From: Opitutaceae bacterium
Lineage (GTDB): Bacteria > Verrucomicrobiota > Verrucomicrobiia > Opitutales > Opitutaceae
DNA length: 45,112 nt
Assembly (NCBI GenBank): GCA_024711005.1
Contig: JANJTQ010000281.1
Span: 1 to 45,112, forward strand
Direction: 5' to 3'
The notes under the pieces are model-generated. The model saw nothing but the letters and a program-made list of their open reading frames with translations. It ran no database searches and had not been told where the DNA came from. This document shows positions 1 to 8,014 of the stretch, in pieces (the stretch's first letter is position 1; each line of letters begins with the position of its first letter). Made by a program: the position numbers and the translations under genes.

Positions 1-1
1 C

Positions 2-808
2 GATATCTACACCGCCGGAAAATCCGAGGAGATCTTCGGTCGCATCCTCAAAACCACGCCCGGCCTGCGCGACCGCATCGTCCTTCAATCCAAGGTGGGC
101 ATCCGCTTCGCCAATGACGCCCAGCACAGCGGCGAACCCGCCCGCTACGACTTCAGTTACGAGAACATCACCCGCTCCACCGAGGGCATTCTCCGCCGCC
201 TCGGCGTCGCCCATCTCGACCTGCTGTTGCTCCATCGCCCCGATCCACTCGTCGAACCCGCCGAGGTCGCCCGGGCCTTCGATGAATTGCATCGCTTCGG
301 CAAGGTCCGCCATTTCGGCGTGAGCAACCACACGCCGGGCCAGATCGAACTGCTCCGCCACCACGTGCGCCAGCCGCTCGTCGTCAACCAACTCGAATTC
401 TCTCTCGCCCAGCCCGCGCTCGTCGTCGAGGGGTTCCTCGCCAACCGCGCCGGCGCCACCGCCGAGGCCAACCTCGCAGCCGGCACCCTCGACTACTGCC
501 GCCTCCACGAGATTTCCGTGCAAGCCTGGTCCCCCGTCGGTGGAGGAAAACTCCTGCGCGCCGCCACCGAGGCGAACCCGCTGCACCCCGCCGCACCGTT
601 GGTCGCCGAATTCGCCAAGGCCAAAAACACCACCCCTGAAGCCATTCTCCTCGCGTGGATCCTCCGCCACCCCGCCGGCATCCAACCGATCATCGGCACC
701 ACCCAGGCCGACCGCGTCCGCGCCAGCGCCCAAGCCGACGAGATAACGCTCACCCGCGAAGAATGGTATTCACTGCTCGCCGCCGCCCGCGGCCAGAAGG
801 TGCCTTGA
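2..808 (+). CDS. Aldo/keto reductase, 3' part (start lies before the window)
   Basis: NADPH-dependent oxidoreductase of the aldo/keto reductase superfamily, YdhF-like by overall pattern; substrate unknown, probably cytoplasmic. The open frame enters at base 2, so the N-terminus is missing. The first visible residues, DIY, fit the catalytic Asp and Tyr of the family; the catalytic Lys follows in SKVGIRF and the His in LLLLHRP. The C-terminal IIGTTQ segment matches the family's nucleotide-binding region. Codon use is like its neighbours. An internal ATG at 95 is open but starting there would remove the Asp, Tyr and Lys, so it is not the start. The gene stands alone: everything after it up to 16 kb is on the other strand. 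Family assignment is firm, substrate is not. Confidence 0.9.
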   Translation, partial: DIYTAGKSEEIFGRILKTTPGLRDRIVLQSKVGIRFANDAQHSGEPARYDFSYENITRSTEGILRRLGVAHLDLLLLHRPDPLVEPAEVARAFDELHRFGKVRHFGVSNHTPGQIELLRHHVRQPLVVNQLEFSLAQPALVVEGFLANRAGATAEANLAAGTLDYCRLHEISVQAWSPVGGGKLLRAATEANPLHPAAPLVAEFAKAKNTTPEAILLAWILRHPAGIQPIIGTTQADRVRASAQADEITLTREEWYSLLAAARGQKVP

Positions 809-840
809 TCGTCGTCCTACAACTCGGAACGCCCGGAGAG

Positions 841-1005
841 ATTGCCACAAAAAGCACAATAATGGCCTGTCTGCGTAGGATTGCCTCCCGCGCGCCTATA
901 GGCGCAACGCAGGGTTACGAAAACCGGACGGCCCTTTGTGCTTTTTGTGGCAATTCCTCCGATGCTTTGCCGGCTCGCTACACCGCGCAAGGTCCGTCAC
1001 TTGAT
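841..1005. repeat. Intergenic repeat copy A with 19-bp inverted ends
   Basis: Bases 841-859 and 936-954 are perfect 19-bp inverted repeats (core GCCACAAAAAGCACAA). Inside is the 14-bp palindrome GCGCCTATAGGCGC (892-905). The same sequence recurs at 4561-4718 in the same orientation. Similarity continues past the right inverted repeat for about 50 bp and includes the TGA stop and the last two codons (Ile-Lys) of the minus-strand gene ending at 997. There is no open frame of interest, so it may be a non-autonomous mobile element, a REP-like hairpin or a shared 3' processing/termination element. Confidence 0.85.
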
Positions 1006-3945
1006 TCCTCGCCCGCCCCTCGCCGCCCGCCACCGACGAAACCCGAGCCACGCGCCAAAGCCCGCGATCAGCCACAGCGCGGGCGGCGCGGGGGCTTCCT
1101 TGAAATCGAGCGCCGCGTTTTGATCGAGCTTCTTGCGCTCGCTCACGTCGAGCATCCGCCACTGCGCGGCGTTCTCCACCACGATGTAACTGGTCGAGGC
1201 GATCATCACCCCGCTCTCGCGGCTCGCCTTCACAAGGGTCTTCAAACCCATGCCTTCGTCACCCGGTGTGCGATCGTGATCCTGCTGCTTCAGCTGCAAC
1301 GCCGTCGCCCTCGCCCACGGCTCGTCCGTGGAGACAACCTCCGGGTTCTCCACCACGCGCCACGACGCCGTATTCGGATCCCAATACATCAACGGCTCGT
1401 CGGCCTTCGCTGCCTCAAAGCGCACGACGCGCCCGCCCACCAGCGGCCGGATGGAGTTCCCCAGGCGCACGACCGGCGCCTCGGCGTCGACGAGTTCGCG
1501 CAACAGCATACCCGTCGCCCCGATGTGATGAACCTCCACCCCCGGCAGCAGATCCCGCCAGGCGGCGGCGATCTCCAGCTTGGGCGCGACCGCCGGGCTT
1601 TCCCCGCTGAGGATCACAAACACCGGCTGCGGTGGCGGGCGTCCGCCCTTGGCTGTCGCATCCAGATCCCGGTCGCGATGCAGGCGAATCGCCCGGGCCA
1701 GCGCCAGATCGGGCAAAAATCCCCCGCGTAATGGCAACACATCGAGTGACTCCGTCTCCGACTTCAGGTCCACCACTTCGTAATTCGCCAAGGAGACCCT
1801 CACCTCGCGTGCGTCACCAAACTCCGCCCGCAACGCTTTCACCGCCTTCGGGATGTCTCCCGTAAACCCGTTTTTATCGGAGCGATCAACGATCAGATGG
1901 AAGTACCGCTCGCGGCGCACTTGCGGCAGCGCAAGACCTTCAAGTCCGCTTACGACCACGTTGCCGCGTCCATCTTCGGTCATGCGGGGACGAAGCAGTT
2001 CGCCCACTTTCGTCAGCACCACCGCGGCGTCGGTCGTTCCCATTAACCGGCTCGCATCCGGCAGCTCCGCCGGCACGAGGAAATCAATCTCCACGATGCT
2101 CGGCGTCTTCGCGACGACCGGAAACACCCGCAGTTCCAACTCGTCCGGGGCGTTGTAGAACAGCAGCCCGGGATCCCGACGCTCGCTGTCACGAATCATC
2201 GTGTAGACCCACAGCGCGGTCTTCTTTTCGGTGATGCGGCCAGGCACAGGTCGTCCATCGATGTGCAGGCGAAACCCGCTCACATAAACGCCCGCCGGCA
2301 GCGGCAGTGTCTTGATGTATTCGGCGTTCAGTTCCCCCGTGTTGCGCAAGGTCAGCGTCAGCGAGACCACCGTCGCGCCTCCATCGGCGGCCTTCGTGGT
2401 CACATCGAGTTTCTCCACTTCCACCGTGCGCGGGACCGGCGCCGAGCGCGGCATGCGATTTCGGTCGCGATTACTGCTTCCGCGAGAACCGCCCCAGATA
2501 TCGCCCCGATTTTTCGCCACCCGGTCGCTGTTTTCCGTCGAGCCCGCCGTGCCGAAGAACGCGGTTTCGAGACGCGCCAGTTTGTCGTCGGGAAGCACGA
2601 GATGATCAAATACCAGCCACGCGTAATAATCCGAAAGCAGCGGATAATAGATGCCGTTTTTGTAGCTGTGGTGATTCGACAGCGCGCGCCGAAGATTCGC
2701 GCGACTCGCCGGATACTCTATCGGCCCATCCCCGATCACCGGCGAATAGACATGGTCGAGCGCGGCATTCAACGCGGCTTTGTCGGCGAGTCCGCGCACC
2801 GTAAAGAATCCGGGCAGCAGCGAAAAACACAACACGCCGACGATCAGCCTTCGGCCGCGCGATCCACGACGGGCTTTGTTCAAAAGCCCCAGATGCAGGA
2901 TCAGCAGCACCGTCGGCGTCAGCACAAGAAAACCCGCCCCCATCAACACCACCGCGAGGATCGAAAGCGGCAGGAATGGCAAAAACACCACGAAGAAATA
3001 CAATGTGAACGGCAGCGTGGAGCACAGCAGGCCGAGGCTCAGCAAGGGCCGTCGCGCGTGTTGCCACGAGGCGAGCATGAGAAATGCGGCGTTGGCGGCG
3101 GTGAGCGCGTAGACCTCCCACGCCTGGAAATCGTTGGGAAAGGGGATTTCGCGATTGAGCAGCAATCCCCCGACGGGCATCGCGAGCGCGAAGAGAACGA
3201 TCGCGATGCGTTCCCCGGTGGCGCTCCACGCATCGACATTGCGCAGACCCAGCGCGAGTCCGCGAATGAGCCCGACGAACATCGCCAGCCCGAGCAGGAT
3301 CACGACGATGGCCATGACCACCTCTCCCAACTTCGACCAGCCGTTCATGTGCCGCAGCACTTGGAACACGGCATAGAGCATCACCGGCGCGCCGATCGCG
3401 AGGCCCAGGTTAAACAAGAGGGCCCGTCCGCGACCCTTCGCCGGGCGCACACACGCCAGCCGCGTCATCCCCCAAAACAGCGGCAGCATCGCAAAGGCGA
3501 ACTGGTTGTAGAGAAACCGCTGCGGCGGATAGATCCAGTCGGTCACCGTGCGAGGCAGCAGCTCGTTATCCATGCTCATCGCCAACCACAGATACCCGAC
3601 TTGCACCGCCAGCGCCGGCACGCCCCACCACGCGGACTGCGTTCCCGCTGACTCCGGATTTCGAAGTGAAAGACGCCTCACCGCGATGCAGAGTCCGATT
3701 CCAATCAACGCGTTCAACAACCCGGCGATCCCGAGGAGGTGTGCATTGCCGCGCTCCCCAGGGTTCATGTTTCCCTCGATCAGCCAGTAGCCCTGAAAAT
3801 TGAGCGCCAGCAACACGACGATGGGCAGCACCCAAAGCCACAGTATCGCGGCGGACCCAAGCAGCACCGGAGGGAGCAACGGTGCCGGCTTCGTTTTCGG
3901 TTCAATCGTGGGAGGGAGTGCGACAGGAGCGTCCATGGATTTCAA
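997..3945 (-). CDS. MSEP-CTERM-like giant membrane protein, predicted exosortase K substrate
   Basis: Protein of 982 residues. The first ~400 residues hold about ten hydrophobic segments. A VIT-like beta domain follows (roughly 510-650; TLTLRNTGELNAEY, LPLPAGVYVSGF). Then comes a von Willebrand A-like region beginning FHLIVDRSDKN, a possible degenerate MIDAS. The C-terminus has a sorting-signal layout: a short motif (APAPPALWL), a hydrophobic stretch, then the basic tail FRRWRAARGGRG. The MSEP-CTERM family is known as 900+ residue proteins that are the only recognisable target of exosortase K, and the exosortase gene lies immediately upstream with overlapping ends. The literal MSEP tetrapeptide is replaced by APAPP here. 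An alternative ATG at 3936 (MDAPVALPP) is equally possible. Membrane location and sorting are inferred. Confidence 0.8.
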   Translation of the reverse strand: MKSMDAPVALPPTIEPKTKPAPLLPPVLLGSAAILWLWVLPIVVLLALNFQGYWLIEGNMNPGERGNAHLLGIAGLLNALIGIGLCIAVRRLSLRNPESAGTQSAWWGVPALAVQVGYLWLAMSMDNELLPRTVTDWIYPPQRFLYNQFAFAMLPLFWGMTRLACVRPAKGRGRALLFNLGLAIGAPVMLYAVFQVLRHMNGWSKLGEVVMAIVVILLGLAMFVGLIRGLALGLRNVDAWSATGERIAIVLFALAMPVGGLLLNREIPFPNDFQAWEVYALTAANAAFLMLASWQHARRPLLSLGLLCSTLPFTLYFFVVFLPFLPLSILAVVLMGAGFLVLTPTVLLILHLGLLNKARRGSRGRRLIVGVLCFSLLPGFFTVRGLADKAALNAALDHVYSPVIGDGPIEYPASRANLRRALSNHHSYKNGIYYPLLSDYYAWLVFDHLVLPDDKLARLETAFFGTAGSTENSDRVAKNRGDIWGGSRGSSNRDRNRMPRSAPVPRTVEVEKLDVTTKAADGGATVVSLTLTLRNTGELNAEYIKTLPLPAGVYVSGFRLHIDGRPVPGRITEKKTALWVYTMIRDSERRDPGLLFYNAPDELELRVFPVVAKTPSIVEIDFLVPAELPDASRLMGTTDAAVVLTKVGELLRPRMTEDGRGNVVVSGLEGLALPQVRRERYFHLIVDRSDKNGFTGDIPKAVKALRAEFGDAREVRVSLANYEVVDLKSETESLDVLPLRGGFLPDLALARAIRLHRDRDLDATAKGGRPPPQPVFVILSGESPAVAPKLEIAAAWRDLLPGVEVHHIGATGMLLRELVDAEAPVVRLGNSIRPLVGGRVVRFEAAKADEPLMYWDPNTASWRVVENPEVVSTDEPWARATALQLKQQDHDRTPGDEGMGLKTLVKASRESGVMIASTSYIVVENAAQWRMLDVSERKKLDQNAALDFKEAPAPPALWLIAGFGAWLGFRRWRAARGGRGIK

Positions 3946-4486
3946 AGAGGAGATTGAGCGCGATCAGTGCGGGCAGAAAAACCGCCACGCCCGTGAGCAT
4001 GTGCAGGAAGGCGTCGTAAACCTCCGGCATCCGCGGGATGACCCAGCGATGCGCGTGCGCGACGGCCACCAAGCGGAGCGCATTGACAAAAAGTGTGAGC
4101 GGCACCGCGGCGAGAATCGCACCCGCCATCGCCAGCGGCAGCAACCCGACCGACGGCGCCCGGCGCGCGAAATGCCAGCCAAGCAGCGCGGTCACCATCA
4201 AGAAGAAATCCGTCGCGCCGCACAGCGAGGTCACCAGCACCGGCTGACCGGAAAACAACAATTCCCACCCCGCCTCGGTGCGAACGGTCGCGGCACCCGA
4301 GAACAAACTCGCCAACCCGGCCGAGCCACCAACGAAGACATCTTCCTTCAGCCAAGGCACCGCTTTCAATACGCCCGCCCCACCGGCCACCGCGGCCAGT
4401 GCCACCAAACCAGCCCCAACCGGGAGAGTATTCAGCTTACGAATCATCAGTGGGTTGTGCGCGAGAGTGAGACTTCCTGCTTTCAT
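3902..4486 (-). CDS. xrtK: Exosortase K (XrtK)
   Basis: Integral-membrane cysteine transpeptidase of the exosortase/archaeosortase superfamily, which cleaves C-terminal sorting signals at the inner membrane. Using the ATG at 4486 the product is 194 residues, in the short range expected for the K type. The triad is visible: Cys89 in SLCGATDFF, Arg138 in VNALRLVAV and His162 in AFLHMLTGV, each next to hydrophobic helices. Its 3' end overlaps the start of the MSEP-CTERM-like gene by about 35-44 bases, which suggests translational coupling of enzyme and substrate. The frame is open up to 4570, but the extra residues (RRLHPHF) do not look like an exosortase N-terminus. ATG 4447 is another possible start. 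No strong Shine-Dalgarno separates these options. Confidence 0.85.
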   Translation of the reverse strand: MKAGSLTLAHNPLMIRKLNTLPVGAGLVALAAVAGGAGVLKAVPWLKEDVFVGGSAGLASLFSGAATVRTEAGWELLFSGQPVLVTSLCGATDFFLMVTALLGWHFARRAPSVGLLPLAMAGAILAAVPLTLFVNALRLVAVAHAHRWVIPRMPEVYDAFLHMLTGVAVFLPALIALNLLFEIHGRSCRTPSHD

Positions 4487-4560
4487 GAGCACAACGCTAC
4501 ACTTCCCGTAAGAAGCCCGTATGAAGTGAGGATGAAGTCTTCGTGAAATCACCCGGAGCG

Positions 4561-4718
4561 AGTGCCACAAAAATGGCCTGTCTGCGTAGGCTTGCCTCCC
4601 ACGCGCCTATAGGCGCAACGCAAGGTCACGAAAACCGGACGGCCCTTTGTGATTTTTTGTGGCGATCCCTCCGAGTCTTTGTCGGCTCGCTACACCGCAC
4701 GAAGCCTCTCACTTGATC
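4561..4718. repeat. Intergenic repeat copy B
   Basis: Second copy of the 841-1005 element, same orientation. It lacks about 8 bases beside the left inverted repeat, so the terminal repeats are shorter here (GCCACAAAAA at 4564-4573 against 4653-4663, with one extra T). The internal palindrome GCGCCTATAGGCGC is intact at 4603-4616. As in copy A, similarity runs through the stop codon and the Ile-Lys codons of the minus-strand gene ending at 4709. It lies between the exosortase K start and the permease 3' end, so it separates two transcription units. Confidence 0.85.
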
Positions 4719-5608
4719 CCCGCTCGTGCGTCGGTTGCGACGACGTAGCGTTGGAACCAGCGGAAGAACAGCATCACCGGCAGTGTCGCCAGCACGGCAC
4801 AAGCGAGGATGTCTCCCCACTGCACCGGCGGCTGCGTGAACAGGTTCGCCAAACTCAACTGCACCGTGCGCGTCTCCTCGCGCGTCGCGATCATCAGCGG
4901 CCAGAGGAAGTCGCCCCAGTGCGTCAACAGATCGAGCACCACCACCGTCGCCAACGCGGGCTTTATCGACGGCAGCGCCACGTTCCAAAACAGCCGCCAC
5001 GGACCCGCCCCATCCATCACCGCCGCTTCCTCCAGCGCCGCGGGCACCGTCAGGAAATGCTGACGCAGAAAATAGATATTAAACGCCTTCGCCAAAAACG
5101 GCACCGTCAGCCCCGCCATCGCCGCCCCGTAGCCACCCGTCAGCCCGAGATCGCGCACGGTAAAAAACATCGGCACCGCCAGCACTTCGACCGGCAAAAC
5201 GATCAACATGACGACCGCCGCGAACAACCACTCGCGTCCGCGAAATTCCAACCGGGCAAACGCATAGGCCGCCATCGCGTTGACCAATAGCCCGCCTCCG
5301 CCGATCACCAGCACTTGCAAAGCCGAGTTGAGCAACGCCCGACCGAGCGCCGCCCGCCGCCAGGCATCGGCATAGTTCTGCAACGTCCAACCGTCCGCCC
5401 CCAGCCAGCCACCCTGAAAAATCGACGCCTCCTCGCGCAGCGACGCCGCGAGCATCCAGAGCAACGGCGATAAAAATACCACCGCCACGCCCATGCTCAC
5501 GATCCACGCCCCGTAGCCGCGAGCACCGGCGAGTGGTCCGCCCTTCTCCCGCAATTCCTGCCCATCCGGGCGATCCGTGGTCACAAATTTCGTCCCGTTC
5601 CTCTTCAT
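4709..5608 (-). CDS. Sugar ABC transporter permease, MalG type
   Basis: Inner-membrane permease of a carbohydrate uptake ABC transporter (CUT1 type), 299 residues with about six hydrophobic segments. The cytoplasmic EAA loop that docks the ATPase is clear: LEEAAVMDGAGPWRLFWNVA followed by LP and IKP. The start at 5608 is supported by GGAGG nine bases upstream and by an ATGA overlap with the preceding permease stop (5605-5608). A much longer open frame covers the same bases up to 6487, but its upstream part is antisense noise in another frame of the MalF gene. No ATPase gene is present nearby, so a shared MsmX/UgpC-type ATPase elsewhere is expected. The last codons fall inside repeat copy B. 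Confidence 0.93.
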   Translation of the reverse strand: MKRNGTKFVTTDRPDGQELREKGGPLAGARGYGAWIVSMGVAVVFLSPLLWMLAASLREEASIFQGGWLGADGWTLQNYADAWRRAALGRALLNSALQVLVIGGGGLLVNAMAAYAFARLEFRGREWLFAAVVMLIVLPVEVLAVPMFFTVRDLGLTGGYGAAMAGLTVPFLAKAFNIYFLRQHFLTVPAALEEAAVMDGAGPWRLFWNVALPSIKPALATVVVLDLLTHWGDFLWPLMIATREETRTVQLSLANLFTQPPVQWGDILACAVLATLPVMLFFRWFQRYVVATDARAGIK

Positions 5609-6495
5609 TCGCGTTCCTCCTTCAGCAACCGTCGTTGCAACCACGTAAGCCCGCCTACCAGCAGCAAAAACGCCATCGCCGCCGCGCAGGCGCGTCCGAG
5701 GTCCTGGCTGATGAACGTCATCTCGTACACCGACTGGATGAGCGATAGCGTACTGTTGCCCGGCCCTCCGCGGGTCATCAGGTAGGGCTGCACAAAAATC
5801 CGGAACGCCAGAATCGTCGTCACCGTGACCACGAAGATGATCGTGTTGCGCATCGCCGGGATCACCACGTTCCACACGCGTTGCCACGCCCCCGCACCGT
5901 CGATGCGCGCCGCGTCGAGCAGTTCTTTCGACACGCCTTGCAGACCCGCGAGGAACACCATCATCTGCAACCCCACGCCTTGCCAGATCGACATGAACGC
6001 GATCGCCGGCAACGCCAGCGTCGGGTCCCGCAACCACGCTTGCGGCGGCACACCGAAGACCGCCAGCGCCGCATTGACCGGCCCCATCTCGCCGCCTTGC
6101 GCCGGCTGATAGAGGAGCGTCCACAACACCGCGAGCACCGGCATCGCCACCACCACCGGAACGAAGAACACCGCGCGCAACCAGCGCCAGGCCGGCTCCG
6201 GTCGGTTGACCCACAACGCCAGAAAAAACGCCCCGACCGTCTGCAAGGGCACGACCAGCAGCGCAAACAACCACGTGTTGCCGAACGCCCGCCGGAAACG
6301 TCCGTCGCCCGCCAGATCCGCATAATTGGCCAACCCCACGCCTTGGCTGCGTTCCGGCGAAAGCAGGTCCGCGTTGGTGAAGCTCCACCAGCCCGCGCGC
6401 AGCAGCGGCCACACGACAAACACCGCCAGCAACGCCAGCGCCGGCAGCAAAAACCATGGCGCGGAGCGCCCGCGTGCCCGTTGCCAAACCGTCAT
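5605..6495 (-). CDS. Sugar ABC transporter permease, MalF type
   Basis: Partner inner-membrane permease of the same CUT1-type importer, 296 residues. It starts with a short basic N-terminus (WQRARGR) and a first membrane helix (FLLPALALLAVFVVWPLL). The EAA loop reads LLDAARIDGAGAWQRVWNVV followed by IPAMR. GGAGGGG lies just before the ATG at 6495. It overlaps the binding-protein stop by ATGA (6492-6495) and the MalG start by ATGA, so the three genes form one operon with coupled translation. Substrate cannot be read from the sequence. Confidence 0.93.
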   Translation of the reverse strand: MTVWQRARGRSAPWFLLPALALLAVFVVWPLLRAGWWSFTNADLLSPERSQGVGLANYADLAGDGRFRRAFGNTWLFALLVVPLQTVGAFFLALWVNRPEPAWRWLRAVFFVPVVVAMPVLAVLWTLLYQPAQGGEMGPVNAALAVFGVPPQAWLRDPTLALPAIAFMSIWQGVGLQMMVFLAGLQGVSKELLDAARIDGAGAWQRVWNVVIPAMRNTIIFVVTVTTILAFRIFVQPYLMTRGGPGNSTLSLIQSVYEMTFISQDLGRACAAAMAFLLLVGGLTWLQRRLLKEERE

Positions 6496-7871
6496 GGTCG
6501 CCCCTCCTGTTCCGCCGCCTCTTTCTCTTCCCTCTTTATCTTTCCCCCGCCCACCCGACGATCGATCACCGACTGCACTTCATCTTCCGCCTGCTTCAGG
6601 CGCGCCTCGACGTCCGCACCGCGCGCGATGTCGCGCAGCGCCGCCGCAAACCGGCCGGTCAGCGTGGCGTAGAAGGGTGTGCGCGGACGCGGGCGCGCCG
6701 TCGTCTCCAACTGTTCGCGAAAGAGGCGGTAGGGATTCTCCGAATACTCCGGAAATGCCGCGAATGCCGACCGTCGCGCCGGCACCGCTCCATTGGCCCG
6801 CACGAGTGGTTCCACGCCGGTCTTTGCGTCGGTCACCCAGCGAACCCACAACGCCGCCAGCTCCGGATCGCCGGCCTGCGTCGACACGCCCCAACACCAG
6901 CTGCCGCACGGCGCGACCGGTTTTTCTCCCATGCGCGGCAATCGCATCGCGCCGAGGCGGTCGCCTTTTTTCTCCAGATGCGCGCGGGCCATCCAGTGCC
7001 CCGTCCAATCCATCGCCACCTTGCCGTTGCCGAACGGATTGGGATCGACCGGGTCGGTCGCCGCGAACTTGCGGGTAAACACATCCTGCCAGGCCCGCAG
7101 GCTGCGCAGGTTTTCCTTGCTCGCCAACACCCCGCGCACCCGCGGCGCGTCGGACGCGATCAGGTGACCTCCACCGCTCCAAACAACCGGGCTGAACGCG
7201 TAGGTGAACCATTCGTCCGCACTGTCGTCCATGTGCATCGCGAGCGGCTCGATCCCGGCCGCCTGGAGTCGCTCGCACGCCTGCACAAACTCGTCCCAGG
7301 TCCAGCCCTCGTCGTCCGTCGACGGTTTCACGCCCGCCTTCGCCAGCAGGTCCCGATCGTAGTAAAGCACCACCGCGGAATCGAAGGCGCCGAGCGCATA
7401 CAGTTTTCCGTCCACCGTCCCTTGCGCGATGATGGTCGGCAAAAAGTCATCCCGCTCCGCGCGATCGAAATACGCGTCCAGTTGAGCGAGCAGTCCGGCA
7501 TCGACCAGCCGTGCCACCGCCGGACCGTCCAGTTCGAAGGCATCCGGCAGATCTCTCGCCGCCGCGGCGATCGCGAGTTTTTCGGCGTATTGAAAATCAG
7601 GAAAGAATGACAGGTCCACGCGCAGGCCGCGCTCCGCGTGCGCCTGATTGAACGCCTTGGCGATTCCGCGCATTGCACGGTTCTCGGCCTCCTGCCCCTG
7701 GTGGGACCAGACGCGGATAACCTTTTTCCCACCGTCATCCGTCGGCGCACGCCGACATCCCGCCCCGCAGCTTAAAAGCAAAACGACACTCAATACGCCC
7801 GTCAGGACACGAAACCCGGGATAACCGCACAACACCGACATGCCTCGGTTATGAAAACGTAATCCACGCAT
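6492..7871 (-). CDS. Extracellular sugar-binding lipoprotein of ABC importer
   Basis: Solute-binding protein of family 1 (MalE/UgpB-like), 459 residues, first gene of the binding protein-MalF-MalG operon. The N-terminus has a hydrophobic stretch ending in SCGAGC, a plausible lipobox, so the protein is probably membrane-anchored on the outside. Typical features include IRVWSHQGQEAENRA near the N-terminus, YYDRDLL after ~150 residues and WTWDEFVQACERL. A GAGG six bases before the ATG at 7871 supports that start; the internal ATG at 7841 gives a more usual signal-peptide length but has its GAGG only one base away. The 143 bases upstream (7872-8014) must hold the promoter. I could not define an operator there. 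Confidence 0.9.
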   Translation of the reverse strand: MRGLRFHNRGMSVLCGYPGFRVLTGVLSVVLLLSCGAGCRRAPTDDGGKKVIRVWSHQGQEAENRAMRGIAKAFNQAHAERGLRVDLSFFPDFQYAEKLAIAAAARDLPDAFELDGPAVARLVDAGLLAQLDAYFDRAERDDFLPTIIAQGTVDGKLYALGAFDSAVVLYYDRDLLAKAGVKPSTDDEGWTWDEFVQACERLQAAGIEPLAMHMDDSADEWFTYAFSPVVWSGGGHLIASDAPRVRGVLASKENLRSLRAWQDVFTRKFAATDPVDPNPFGNGKVAMDWTGHWMARAHLEKKGDRLGAMRLPRMGEKPVAPCGSWCWGVSTQAGDPELAALWVRWVTDAKTGVEPLVRANGAVPARRSAFAAFPEYSENPYRLFREQLETTARPRPRTPFYATLTGRFAAALRDIARGADVEARLKQAEDEVQSVIDRRVGGGKIKREEKEAAEQEGRP

Positions 7872-8014
7872 GCAAAGCCTCGATTCACGCCTCGACCAAT
7901 TTCGCTGCGGGCGCCGCCGGACCCCCGCATCGGGCGGCGACCCGATGCCGCAATCTTCGCCCGACGCTCGTATCCGTTCTAAAACTACAATTTACCCGAT
8001 CAAGTGCCGGTCAG

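Noticed and set aside
841-1005. Repeat copies as insertion-sequence remnants with a transposase
   Set aside because: Only ~160 bp and no coding potential. They could still be non-autonomous elements, which is how they are reported.
2263-3651. Long plus-strand open frame opposite the MSEP-type gene, and similar frames opposite 32.0-34.4 kb and 22.5-24.3 kb
   Set aside because: His-, Arg- and Gln-rich translation without domains, typical of antisense frames in GC-rich DNA. The minus-strand genes there have clear signatures.
4709-6487. A single 592-codon minus-strand frame covering both permease genes
   Set aside because: Only its last 299 codons match a permease. The upstream part is out of frame with the MalF gene, which has its own signature, ribosome-binding site and ATGA junctions.
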